Assembly (NCBI GenBank): GCA_036897485.1
Contig: JAYMTF010000158.1
Span: 1 to 48,577, forward strand
Reading direction: 5' to 3'
DNA from: Pelargonium nanum
Taxonomy: Eukaryota; Streptophyta; Magnoliopsida; Geraniales; Geraniaceae
DNA: 48,577 nucleotides
The position numbers were made by a program, and so were the translations under genes. Below, piece after piece: positions 1-10,599 of this stretch. Each line of letters begins with the position of its first letter. Positions within the stretch are counted from its first letter, which is position 1. The notes under the pieces are model-generated. The model was not told the origin of the DNA. It saw nothing but the letters and a program-made list of their open reading frames with translations, and ran no database searches.

Positions 1-490
1 ATTTTTGATACAGAATTGTGCTATCCTATCTTACAACGACCTAAGAAACCTACAAAACATATATATGAAGATGAAATTCGTAATCTTTTCTTAGCTCGCC
101 ATAGAAAGAGCTGATTTTGCTTACAAAAGATGAAGACATCTTCGACTCTTCATATCTTGCAATTGTATGTATTAATTTGTACACCAAATTTCATGTTCTT
201 GATAGAATATTTTACTCCATTATAATTTTCCAATTTTGTTAAGTGTTAACAAAATATTCATCAATTGTATATAACATGTTCGATGATTGCATATTTGTAT
301 ATAACAACTTAAACATGCGATAATTTATTGCAAACTCACTTTTATAAAGGAAACACGGTTACATTTATCACATCTAACACGACTTTGAAGTCGCTAAATC
401 ATGGTTTAGGACAAGTGAACTCTTGTGAGAGTTTCATCTACATTACACACAACCTTATTCATCATACCTTAAAATCAAACACCAACAAAA
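1..490. other. Left flank and 3' region of lectin gene
   Basis: AT-rich sequence with no convincing coding region. The part from about 345 to 490 is the downstream (3' UTR) region of the minus-strand lectin gene. It shares words with the regions downstream of the other two lectin copies, including the 'ggttacatttatc/agc' and 'gtgagagttt' words and the 'acacaacc' word. Nothing else was recognised to the left of it. Confidence 0.5.
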
Positions 491-2610
491 CTAACCAATT
501 GGGGTTAGCTCCACCTCGTAATCCTCGAAAAGTGTATGAGTGCCCGTGTAAATACCATCGTCCATTTTGGAACTAGTTTTCGTCCCGTCAACAAGTGTAT
601 TGGTCTGTGTATACGAAAACGGAACGTCCCATAAACGACGTCGTCCCATAGCTTTCACTGTCGCCTTGGTCTTCGCCGGCACCGCCACCTTGTACGCCAC
701 TTCCGCCGGAGACTGCGACTTCGCCTCTCCCACTCCCCAAACCATATCGCCCATCAACCCGCCGGTCATTACTATTTGACCGTTGACCTCCACCGGAATT
801 GGACTGTTAATGTCAACGGTAACCCCAACGGTCAACGACCCGTTTACCGTCGAGTCCCAAACACGAGTCAACGACTCGCCGTAGTAGACCAACTTCACCA
901 CCATCTCCACGGCGGTGGTGGCGTTGTTTATGACTTCTCCGGCGGCTAATGCGACGAGGAAAGGCTCCACGACGCGAACGTGGGAGACACGCACGTCGGA
1001 GACTTCCACGTTGACGTGGCGTGAAACCACGCGCTCCACGACCTCGAGGTGGGACAGTTTGGTAATTGTGGCGTCGGCGGCGCTCAGGGCAATGATGGGC
1101 TCGCCGGTGGTGACGTCATTGGCGCTGATGCTCTTGCAGTAGTCGTTGTTGGCTATGCTCTTTAGTACGATGATGTTTTGTTGGATTTTTGTCGGAGAAA
1201 ACAAGGTGTTATCGTTGGACCCGACGTCGTTTTGGGCTGTGTCGGCCAAGACCCAGCTGCTAGTGGTGCGAGTCCAGAATTTTTGGTAATGATCGGATTT
1301 TAAAGTGATGTTTGCGTCAGTGGTAGTGAAGACCTCGTGCCCAACCGTTGGATCTGAAAGATCGTCTGCTACGAACTGAAGGTACCTGATTAAATACAGA
1401 TCGAAAAAATACACGTATATTTATTAATAAAAATTGAAAAATACACAAATAACTGTAGGCTATTTTACATGAGGTTTAACATGTTTTTCCACTTAATAAG
1501 AATGATTATAATCACTAAAAAGTCGTAAAATACAAACACGTAAGATTTTTTATCCCGCTCATACTAAGCATGCATGCAGCCCGATTGTTAGGTCTAGATG
1601 TACCTAAAATAATTAAGTGTACAAATGGTAATTCAATCGTTTCTGAAAAGAGTATTAAGATGAGCAAAATCCGAACCTTACTCAAATTTGGACAAAAATT
1701 GTATGAGATTGCATCAGGCTGGACCGATTCAATTTTTATATGAATTAAAGGTGACAGCTCGAATTTTATGTCAATGTTCATATCGAAGTTTTATCGGATT
1801 CATACTAATAAAAAGCCATCTAAATCTAACTTGAAATAGATCATATTGGATTTTTGGAATGAATCGGGTAAAATTCATATTTTTAGTGTATAGTAAGTGA
1901 ACTTGTCTGATTTAATGCTATCGTATTTTTCAAAAAATAATTGACCTAATCCGATCCAAAATTTATTAGATCGAATTTCATATTATTTGCTAGCTCGGAT
2001 TCAAACTGTCAACTCTATCCAAAATTCGGACCGGCCAAAAATATGTACACTCCTACCTGACAATATCGTTCACCGGAAGTGCACTTAGATACTTCCCATC
2101 CGGACCACCTTTGAACGCAACATTCCTCGGCAAGATCACAAGCGAGCTCCAGTCAACGACCGTGAACACATCGGTCAAATCTTGATTCTGAGATTCCGAT
2201 GATAGCGGATACAAACACGCGTCTCTAGCTTGACCTGGCTGGTCCATCAAGGTCACGAACTTGCCGAGGTTCACGTGCATGAAACTCACCGTTTCGGCAT
2301 CAACAAAGGTTGGCCGGAACAATGTGCACGACAGCTTGGCCTGGTCCTCCTCCGGCTCGTCGGAGTCGGCAAGAATCCACGTGTCGTGCTGGGACGACGC
2401 CACCCAATATTTGTTGTTGAAACAGCTTCGGAGGTGTACGAGGTTGTTGTCTGATTGAGACACTTCAACTTGGAGCTTAGTGTACGGACTCACGACTTGG
2501 TCGCCGGAGAATTGGAGGAAGCCATGCAAGTCTCCGTCTTGGTGGACGATTTGTAAGTACTTGTTGTTGTATTTGGATTGGAGCACAACAAATTTGGGCA
2601 ATGTGGTCAT
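491..2610 (-). CDS. Amaranthin-like lectin with C-terminal aerolysin-like domain
   Basis: Two coding exons on the minus strand, 2610-2057 and 1385-491, with a 671-bp intron; about 482 residues. Residues about 5-155 and 158-305 are two amaranthin-type agglutinin beta-trefoil domains, with repeated features such as YNNKYL/FNNKYW, HVNLGKF, and the second unit opening at ILPRNVAF. Residues about 325-482 look like an aerolysin/ETX-MTX2 beta domain, with conserved blocks VKLVYY, STVNGSL and the ending KMDDGIYTGT. The intron splits the second agglutinin domain in phase 2 (AG|G, Arg). Amaranthin, the family founder, binds the T-antigen disaccharide; fusions to aerolysin-like domains occur in many dicots and are thought to serve defence or stress responses, but ligand and pore activity here are inference. 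No signal peptide is visible, so a nucleocytoplasmic location is likely. The frame is open throughout and the copy looks whole. Confidence 0.88.
1600..2055. mobile_element. Decayed hAT-like repeat in lectin intron
   Basis: Most of the right part of the lectin intron is sequence of the 'guest' type seen many times in this window: words such as 'ttcggaccggcc', 'gtcaactctatcc' and a terminal-looking 'tgtacactccta'. A weakly matching inverted end, 'taagtgtacaaatgg', lies near 1613. No target duplication could be matched, so the borders are approximate and the family call is tentative. Confidence 0.35.
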
Positions 2611-2720
2611 TTTTGGAGGACTTTCTCTCTCTAGATTGATCTCACTCTCACTCTAACAAAATAAAATTGATGGATTGATCTTGTTTTGTTTGTGATTTTT
2701 TTGGTTCAATTTGGTGTGTT

Positions 2721-2729
2721 ATTTATAGT
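2721..2729 (-). promoter_or_regulatory. TATA box of intact lectin gene
   Basis: On the minus strand the word ctataaata lies about 110 bp upstream of the lectin ATG at 2610, the spacing expected for a plant TATA box with a leader of about 80 nt. Supported by position and consensus only. Confidence 0.5.
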
Positions 2730-4600
2730 GGCTAGAGAGCAATATTTTAAGGTTATTTCTACACTTGATTAAGTGGATTAAATTCACGTTTTTGTGGTTT
2801 TTAACTTTAAGATATTATAATATTGTCTCTTTGTAATTATTGATGATTAAATATACAAAACAACCGACCTTAGAGATGGATGTTTTTTTTTTTTTTTTGT
2901 GTGTATTTTAACTTTAGGGAAATTTTATATTGTTCTGATTATATAGTGCGAGGTAACATGTATGATGCTGAATTATTGTTCGGCTTTATCTTATACTTAA
3001 CATTTTTTCATAGAAGATCAAATTTGTTTCTGAATTCTTGTTTTTCGATTCAATTTAGTCTCTAATTTTTTCTTTAAATAGTCTTTGAACTTTTTTGTTT
3101 TGACTCCATTTGATTCATAAACTTTTTATATAAGCTCTATTCTTAAAGCGTTGACCATTTTGGATCAATATTTGAAAGTTTATAGAACAATTTGAGTCAA
3201 TATTTGAAATTTTATGAATCACCGTGGGTCAATATTTAAAAAATTTATGGACTTAATTAGTTCAAACACAAAAAATTCGGTACAAATTTTACCTCTTTTT
3301 TAAAATAAAATTAAAAACATATGTACCGCTTTATACAATGAGAAGAAAAAATCGTTTTCGTAATTTAATTATTAGAATATACACAGTGACAAACTGATAA
3401 TATTGCATAGACACTGGATAAGGACATATTGGACGTATCACATTAATATATACCTAAATTAATCAATGCTTATCATACTTTACTCTAGGTGACTGGGTTT
3501 GGTTGGCCACGAATATTATAGTCCCTTTGGACCACATTGGGTTAATTGGTGTTTTACACATGATTAATATTGGAACATTATTATAATATATAGGGAAAAC
3601 ATTTTTTATCAATTAAAGATTAACTTTTATGTTATATTAAACACTTATAGTCGAACTAATTATTAAAAACATACTCCTTTTCTCTTAAAATAAAGCATCA
3701 ATTTTTTATTAAATTGGTCAATTTTATATGAATTATCAACAAAATTTATAAAATAAGTTACCGATGATCCAAAAAACAATACGCAAATTAATTTATTGCG
3801 AGAAGATCCCTAATGTAATGCGAAATTACATTGTTAGCATGAAATTGTATCATAAGTTGAATTATGTGCACAAAAAATGATATTTATAAGTGTGTTTATA
3901 TTAATTTTTAATATATGTCTACATTTTAACATATTTTTTTAATATTTGTCTAAACATTTTAATAATCGGTTTACATTATTTTTTATCACTCATCATAGCC
4001 TTGTACACTTAAACTATCGTATTTGGGGACGTAAATTAATAATATTATAACATATTAGCAATATATATATATACATAATTATTAACAAGAAATTAACCCA
4101 TAAAACCCATTAAAATGTAGAGATAGTCCAAAGTATACTTAGTATCACACACCGTTATTTATCTTTACCATGACAACATTTGACTAGCGACGTTTTAACA
4201 ATAACTTATTTATAATAGTATGATACCTTTAGAATAAATAAATTATTGTTTAAATGTCAATCATTATGTATAACCTCTATATCTCATATGTATCTTGAGA
4301 GTGTCTCCAAGATAGTTTTATGTATATCTCAAGCCTATTTTCTCATCAAAATTAAAATCTTAATAACACTCCCACATAGCTCTATTACATTTAAAGAAAA
4401 TAAAAATCAATCACACAAGCAAACTACTTTAACTATTAGACTTATCTCTTGAATTTTATACCTAGTAAATTGACTCCGTGTCTTATTCATAATTTGAGTT
4501 AATTAACAATTACTCGTACATAAAACAAGTTGTTGCTATAGCTACCCTAATGAGATTAAACATAAAAGATAAGCAAAAGCCATTTTCGCAGGGAGCGCGA
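2730..4600. other. AT-rich spacer between lectin copies
   Basis: About 1.9 kb without a credible gene. It holds a poly(T) run near 2882, one inverted-repeat element at 3012-3296 (listed separately) and otherwise low-complexity AT-rich DNA. The downstream homology of the next lectin copy begins near 4590. Confidence 0.55.
3012..3296. mobile_element. MITE with long inverted ends (MULE-like)
   Basis: The left part ('gatcaaatttgtttctgaatt', 'ttcgattcaatttagtctct') is an imperfect inverted copy of the right part ('ttaattagttcaaacac', 'ggtacaaattttacctc'). The middle contains repeats of 'gtcaatatttgaaa'. The same sequence family occurs at 24453-24795, where a 9-bp target duplication supports a Mutator-like MITE. 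No clean duplication is visible here, so the borders are approximate. Confidence 0.5.
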
Positions 4601-4721
4601 TTACATTTAGCATATGCAACAAGCCATTTAAACCCCTAGATTGCCGTCTAGTGGACGAGTGATGTCTCGTGAGAGTTTTCAGGATTACCCACAACCCACT
4701 ACAAACCGCAATTAGCCTAAG

Positions 4722-6445
4722 CTAGCTATTTATTGGTGTTTCGTCAACCTTATACTCCAAGAATTGAGTTTCCGTACTAGTGTAAACACCATCGTCCATT
4801 CTGAAACTAGAATCAGTCCCGTCTTTCAGCCTATTTGTATGAACATATGAAAACGGAATATCCCACAAATGATATACTCCCAATACTTTCACGGTCGCCT
4901 TATACATCGGCGGCAACGTCACCTGGTAGTCCTCCTCCACCGGATCTAGCGAGACCACGTCATCACTTCCCCAAACATAGCTGCTGCTCTTCGTATCTCG
5001 CATCGTCACGTCTCCGTCCTCGAACCTCGGAGTCGGACTGTCGATGTAAACGTTAAAACCGACCTTTAAAGAACCGTTAACGGTCGAATTCCACGTGCGA
5101 GTGAACGTTGTTTTGTAGTAAACCAACTTGACTTTCATCACCACCGTCTCGCTGCTAGGGTTTGTAACCTCTTTGGTTAAAATGGTGGCGACTCCGGCTC
5201 CGGGGCTCCTGAGGTCGTTGGAGCGAAAGTCGGAAGTTTCGATTTTGACGTTTCTAGCATTAACGAGCTCCCTGACCATCAGCAAGGTCGGTACGGTTGT
5301 CGTGGCGTCGGCGGCTCTCAGGGTGGTTATGGGCTCGTCTGTGGTGACGTCATGCCAGACATTTCTGGTGCAGTACTTGTTGTTCCCGACATTGAGGAGC
5401 GCGATTTGGTATTCGTCGTCGGGCGAAGTTCTCTGCGGAGTAAACCAGGTGTTGTGGTCGGAGCTGACGTCACTTTCTGACGCATTGCACAAGATCAAGT
5501 CGTTGGTAGTGCGAGTCCAGAATGTTCCGTAGTGATCGGACTTCAACAAGATATTTGCGTCGTTGGCTGTGTGGACCACGTACCCCACAGTTGGATCCGA
5601 AATAACATTGTCGTCTACGAACGGGAGGTACCTGGTCAAAACATTTTATTTCGCACATACATCATATTAATTACTTGACTGAATCACAATACCATGTTAC
5701 AATTTATTTTTATTTTTTTTATAAGCGACGGGACAACATGCCTTCAAAGGCTTGTATTCTCACCCCCTAGTGGGGGCGTTACCCGAGTTAGTTATTAGTT
5801 TTCCCCTTAAACCCTTAAATTTCACTCCATACCGTCGGCAAAGAGGCTCGAACCTAAGATCTCAAAGAAAACTCAAAGTGCATCAACCGCTTGGCCCTAC
5901 ATGTCTTGGTTCATGTTACAATTTATGCATAACTAATTTATTAAAACAAATGGTTATTTACGCTAATAAGCGCGATACAATTGGATCATCAAGTCGTCGA
6001 ACAATCCTTGTACGTACCTGACATTGTTGCTCGTGGGACGTGCACTGAGAAACATGCCTACCGAGTTTTTGAACCCAATATTCCTAGGCAAAATCGTCAC
6101 TGAGCTCCAATCAATGACAGTGAACACAGCTCCCAACTCCGAACTCGACGATCCCGGATACAAGCATGCATTTTTGGGTTGATCCAGATCGTCGAACAAG
6201 GTTATGAACTTGCCGAGGTTCACGTGGCTGAATTGAACCGTTTTGGCATCTCCGACGAAAGTGGCTCGGAACAACGTGCAGGACAGCTTGGATTGGTCTT
6301 CCTCCGGCACGTCGGCGCCGGCGGTAATAAAGTTGTTTTCATCGGACGATGCAACCCAGTATTTGTTATTATAGCAGCTTCTGAGGTGGACGAGGTTGTT
6401 GTCGGTTTGAGACGCTTCAACTTGAAGCTTTGTGTAGGGGCTCAC
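4722..6445 (-). pseudogene. Partial amaranthin-like/aerolysin-like lectin copy (fossil)
   Basis: Second member of the lectin cluster on the minus strand. Recognisable parts are agglutinin sequence, an intron at the same place and phase as in the intact neighbour (5632-6017, AG|G Arg) and a second-exon part, 5631-4722, covering the rest of the second agglutinin domain and the aerolysin-like domain. It is partial and looks broken by about one rearrangement, shared with the plus-strand copy beside it. Divergence from the intact gene is considerable, so the duplication is not recent. Whether the remaining open sequence is transcribed is unknown. Confidence 0.65.
5735..5912 (-). mobile_element. 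tRNA-derived SINE in lectin intron
   Basis: On the minus strand there is an A-box-like word 'aagcggttgatgcac' followed about 45 bp later by a B-box-like 'ggttcgagcct', then 'acggtatggagt' and a non-tRNA body. The head matches the SINE at 41570-41905 ('tctttgagatct', 'ggttcga.cct', 'acggtatggagt'), so the two belong to one family. It fills much of the 386-bp intron of the second lectin copy. Ends and target duplications were not resolved. Confidence 0.6.
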
Positions 6446-6449
6446 AACT

Positions 6450-7259
6450 TTGTCCGACTTTTACGACAAATTCTGGACTCGTAGCACTAGCAGCTGGGTT
6501 TTTGCCGACACATCGGAAAACGACGTCGGCTCTAACGACACCTTGTTTTCTCCTACAAGAATTCAAGAAAATGTCATCGCGCTCAAAAGTTTGGGGAACA
6601 ACGACTACTGCAAGAGCATTAGCGCCAACGACGCAACCACGGAGGAGCCTATAATCGCCCTGAGCGCCGCCGATGCCACAATTACCAAACTTTCCCACTT
6701 GGAAGTCGTGGATCGTGTCGTATCGAGAAGTGTCAACGTAGAATCATTGGATGTTCGTGTCAAGGATGGTAGGATTCCAAGTGGGAAAATTGTGGTATTA
6801 TGTACAGGGGAAGCTACAAACACCGGAAACAAAACAGTAGTGACACAAGTCAAATTGGTTTTCTACAAAAGGTCTGACTCTCGTACATGGAATTCCACCA
6901 TTAATGGTTCTTTGAAGGTTGGTCAAAGAGTTGACATTGATAGTCCGGTGCCGGAGGCGATAAACGATCATATAGTTCTGACGTCTCAGATGACCGGCGA
7001 GATAGTTTGGGGAAAGGAGGATGTGATCGGGGAGGATCTTATAGAGATGGACTATCAGGTGACGTTGCCTCCGATGTACAAGGCGACGGTGAAAGTCAAC
7101 GGAGGACGCTTTCTTTGGAACGTTCCGTTCTCGTACACTCAAACCAACACTCTTGCTGATGGGACTAAAACTAGTTTCAAAATGGACGATGGTATTTATA
7201 GTGGGAGTGATACAATTTTCATTGGAACCTATGATGTCGACCTTACCCCAATTATCTAG
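6450..7259 (+). pseudogene. Partial lectin copy with aerolysin-like domain (fossil)
   Basis: Third member of the cluster, on the plus strand and so opposite to its neighbours. What is recognisable is the later part of a second agglutinin domain and the aerolysin-like domain, ending in a normal-looking C terminus, with downstream sequence homologous to that of the other two copies. It is a partial copy and looks broken by about one rearrangement. Its first half is closer to the intact gene (SSWVFADT, SISAND, ITKLSHLEVV), while blocks in its second half match the second copy better (YQVTLPPMYKATVKV), which suggests past exchange between copies. Confidence 0.65.
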
Positions 7260-10090
7260 ACTAATTTGTTGCCAAATGATTGATATGGTTGTGGGTAACC
7301 TCGATAAATTTCCAGAAACCCTCACGAGACTTCACTCGTCCATTACTATGATTTAAAAGGCTTGTTACATACGCTAAATGTAACCGTGTTTTCCTACGAA
7401 AATTGGATTCTTATTAATAAATTAAATGTTGTATTTTCTCCATGCTTCAACATCCTTCTTGTCTTTACGAGAATTATACTTATTCTATTGTGTTTAATCT
7501 GAATCTTACTGTAAATAAACATTTCGACACCTACCTTCACAACGTACTATTTGTGTTGAAATTCTAAGTGATATAACATGGGCTTGATGGCAGGCTTAAA
7601 AATGGTGTGGGCTCAACAGAGAAGGCCCAAAAATATCAATAGGTTGAAAGATGCTTTGGCCCAAACTGAGGAAAACCATAATTTCTTCTAGACAGCCCAT
7701 TTCTCTTTTCTTTTTTCTTTTTTTTTTTTACTCTCCATTATATTGTCTTGCACTTTTGTCTAAAAATGAAGGGCATATTTTTGTTAGAAAGTTAGTTATA
7801 ACATCTATGGAATATGTTCATGGGTAAGTAATTGTACAATTCTAACTAAATTCTGATTCATTATACTCAAAATAGAAACAAGAACACCCATTTTAAAACG
7901 GAGTGAGTAGTGTTCCTAAACTCTAACAAATTAACCTCCTGCAACTTTTCTTCCGATTAGCCACGCGGGAGGAAGAAAAAATCCACAAAAACCTATTAGT
8001 TGGTCCAAAAAAAAAAAAGATCTTTCATGCAAAAAGATTATGCACATCTTTATTGGGAGATTTTCTCCATGGACTTTTAGCTTTACTCAACCTAGAATTG
8101 ACAATTTGAATCTAAACCAATAGACACTTAAAATTTGGTCCACATTTTTATGGGTTTAACTTACATAAAATAGACCCGGTTATTTTTTGGGTCAGTTTGA
8201 ACAAACTTGTATGCACATTTTACACATAAAATTTGAATTTTGTATCCCTTTTGAGTCGGGTTTAGATTAAGCCTTTTGAATTCGAACATGAAAAATCAAA
8301 CCCGAATTGCAATACAATCTCTCGGTTAAACTCCTTTTGGTTGCCAAATTAAATTTCTCCACTCACCCTTCTATATAAAGTTTCTTCAATAATTAGTTTT
8401 TTGTAGTTAGTTATGTGTGTATCCTCTTTTACGGACCATTTCAATATTTCAAGACATTAAACTATAGAATGAATTGTAATCTTAATCGAATTGGTGAAAC
8501 AAACCGAACCTAAGTGTTCATATAATTAGGGACCTATAAAATGTAAAGAGTTATATATTGATTTGGTCAAATAAAGAATCACATAACCCATTGGAACTTA
8601 GCCAAATAGATGAGTTTGGCAACAGCCACACAACACAATTCTCATGCAAAAATTGCTTTCCACATTGCAAAATGTGAGTTTAATTTAAATTGTGTGCTTA
8701 AATTCTAACCTAAAATTAGATGATTTTTTTAATTTGGTTGTAAATTAACTAATTAAAACAATCCGCCAATCGAAAAAGATACGAAAATATATCATCTTTA
8801 CTTTTTCACAAAATTCTTACGTGCAATAGTTTGTTGGTAAAATATTGTACATACCATAAATAATAAATTTGACTATATTATAAGTTATATCATTTCTGTT
8901 ATATTTTATTAATTAACGCATTAAATACAAATTTTATAATAATTATAATATTGTCTTTTCACTTGTTGAAAGGCCAAACCACGTGAAGACTAAGCATAAA
9001 AGGGTAATTATGTTTGGCTAATAGTTATTGTCATTATGTAATTAATGATCAAATTGATTAAGGCATTGGCAATTTAATACTCTAATCAAATGGCTATTGA
9101 ATTTGGCACCAGAATATTCTTAGTTGGTTTGGACCCTCCATAAATAAAAAAATTAACGCAATTATGGTTTATACATAACAATATTGTACATGTGATGAAC
9201 TCAAATTTTCTTTACTAATTATGAGCCTTTGTATTGTAGGTGTTTTTCACCAACCAAAACCATGGTCTATACTTGATTTCACCAAAGGTCACCTTGGTAT
9301 TGATATTAGTATATTTTTTTTAGTATGTCTAGTAACAATTTTCTTGGAATAAATGAAGAGAAATTCTTTAATTTTAAGATTAAAAAAATGGTCCAGCAAC
9401 ATTTGATGATCCCAAGAACACCATAATTTGTGCTAAAGTAGGCTAAATTCAGAAGATTCTCTTGTGTACTCAGTTTCTGTTTTTTGTTTCGATTTGATAA
9501 AAGATGGACAGATCTCAAGTACTACATCAATCCCAAGAATCCACCAATTCAGATTTACTATTGTACAGTCCTTGAAACACCAACAATTTACACATAATTA
9601 CACCAACCAAGCCACCTAATAAAATCTAAAAACATGAAAAATTAAGAACTTAAATTACCCACTAACTTTCTTAGAAAAACACACCAAAATGGTTTTTAAA
9701 TTAGTAGAATCATTATTTTACAGGAACACGATCTTTCCATGTATAAATAACCGTTCTTTCTTAACAATAAAGAGCTAAACAGACTTTAAAGTCTGTTGCA
9801 CATTGCAACGATGTATCAAAAGAAAACACATCATTTTACTTGAACCAATCGATATCCTAATTTATACCAAAATAGTCCTCCAACTATCAAAAACCGATTA
9901 GATCCCAACAATTTATGAACCATTTTTTCTTTCTTTCCATCTAAAAAACCCTAAAACCTTAGCCCAACTCTCTAAGAAACAGTCACATGTATAAAATTTC
10001 GAAAAAAAAGAGAGAGAGAGAGAGAGAGAGACTACCCCAATCTCGACGGAATATTCCAACTCCGGCGACCGGAATATTCCCCACACCCAA
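7260..10090. other. AT-rich spacer between lectin cluster and MASS gene
   Basis: About 2.8 kb. The first ~150 bp are the downstream homology of the third lectin copy. The rest is AT-rich with poly(T)/poly(A) runs. Decayed 'guest' repeat sequence lies at about 8090-8330 ('gggtcagtttgaacaaac', 'gagtcgggtttagatt', 'aaacccgaattgc'). No open frame here resembles a protein. The last ~350 bp probably hold the 3' UTR of the MASS gene. Confidence 0.5.
10009..10031. repeat. (GA)n microsatellite
   Basis: An uninterrupted run of about eleven GA units lies some 60 bp downstream of the stop codon of the MASS-type gene, presumably in its 3' UTR. Confidence 0.8.
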
Positions 10091-10462
10091 CTATCTTGCT
10101 CTAGGCTTACCGGTTCTTGCTCGGCCGCTCTTGCCCTTGGGAATCTTGTTATTAGGGCTCCCAAAAGCGCTGCAAAACCCACAAACCGAGAGCCTCGGAG
10201 ACGGCGGATCGATCGCCGGAGACACCTTTCCGGTACGGAATCCCCGTCCGCCGCCGGTGGATCGGCTCCTCCCCAAGGTGTTGATTGGCTCCAACTTAAT
10301 TTCTTGTTCTTGATCTTGAAATTGCTTTTTGCTCTTTTCTTGATCTTCATTTTGACTATTTTGGGTCTTGTTGAGCTCGCCGGACAAGAGCTTGTCGTCC
10401 CATACTAAGCCGGAGGAGCCTTGCCGCCGGAAAGAAACTTGGGATCTCTGCAAACCAGCCAT
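10091..10462 (-). CDS. MASS-type MAPK substrate protein (At1g15400/At1g80180 family)
   Basis: Single-exon gene of 123 residues. The N terminus MAGLQRSQVSFRRQGSSGLV followed by WDDK is the hallmark of the small plant family that includes Arabidopsis At1g80180 and At1g15400, described as MAPK substrates in the stomatal lineage (MASS). The middle is Gln/Glu/Lys-rich and polar (residues 30-60). Then come SP sites in KVSPAIDPPSPR, fitting the proline-directed phosphorylation known for the family, and a Cys-containing FCSAFG patch ahead of a basic tail ending RARTGKPRAR. No membrane segment or enzymatic domain is visible. A TATA box lies about 85 bp upstream. The gene has higher GC than the surrounding spacer, as expected for coding sequence. 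The family assignment is firm; the stomatal role is by homology. Confidence 0.87.
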   Translation of the reverse strand: MAGLQRSQVSFRRQGSSGLVWDDKLLSGELNKTQNSQNEDQEKSKKQFQDQEQEIKLEPINTLGRSRSTGGGRGFRTGKVSPAIDPPSPRLSVCGFCSAFGSPNNKIPKGKSGRARTGKPRAR

Positions 10463-10542
10463 GGCAAATTGGTAATTAATTGGCTCTTCTCTCTCTAGAA
10501 ATTGGTACCCTATGTTGGTTATGTTGTTGTGTGAAACTTGTC

Positions 10543-10553
10543 TTTATATATAG
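10543..10553 (-). promoter_or_regulatory. TATA box of MASS-type gene
   Basis: The minus strand reads ctatatataaaga about 85 bp upstream of the ATG at 10462, in a CT-rich promoter. The position suits a leader of roughly 50 nt. Confidence 0.6.
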
Positions 10554-10599
10554 GGAGGAGAGAGAGGGTGGGGGAGTTGGTTTTTTAAGATAAGAAAAT

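Noticed and set aside
1515-1781. Minus-strand 88-residue open frame in the lectin intron
   Set aside because: It lies in repeat-derived intron sequence between two well-defined coding exons.
9913-10350. A 145-residue minus-strand frame and a 108-residue plus-strand frame over the MASS-type gene
   Set aside because: They overlap the family-matching 123-residue frame in other frames and contain the GA repeat; neither has family resemblance.
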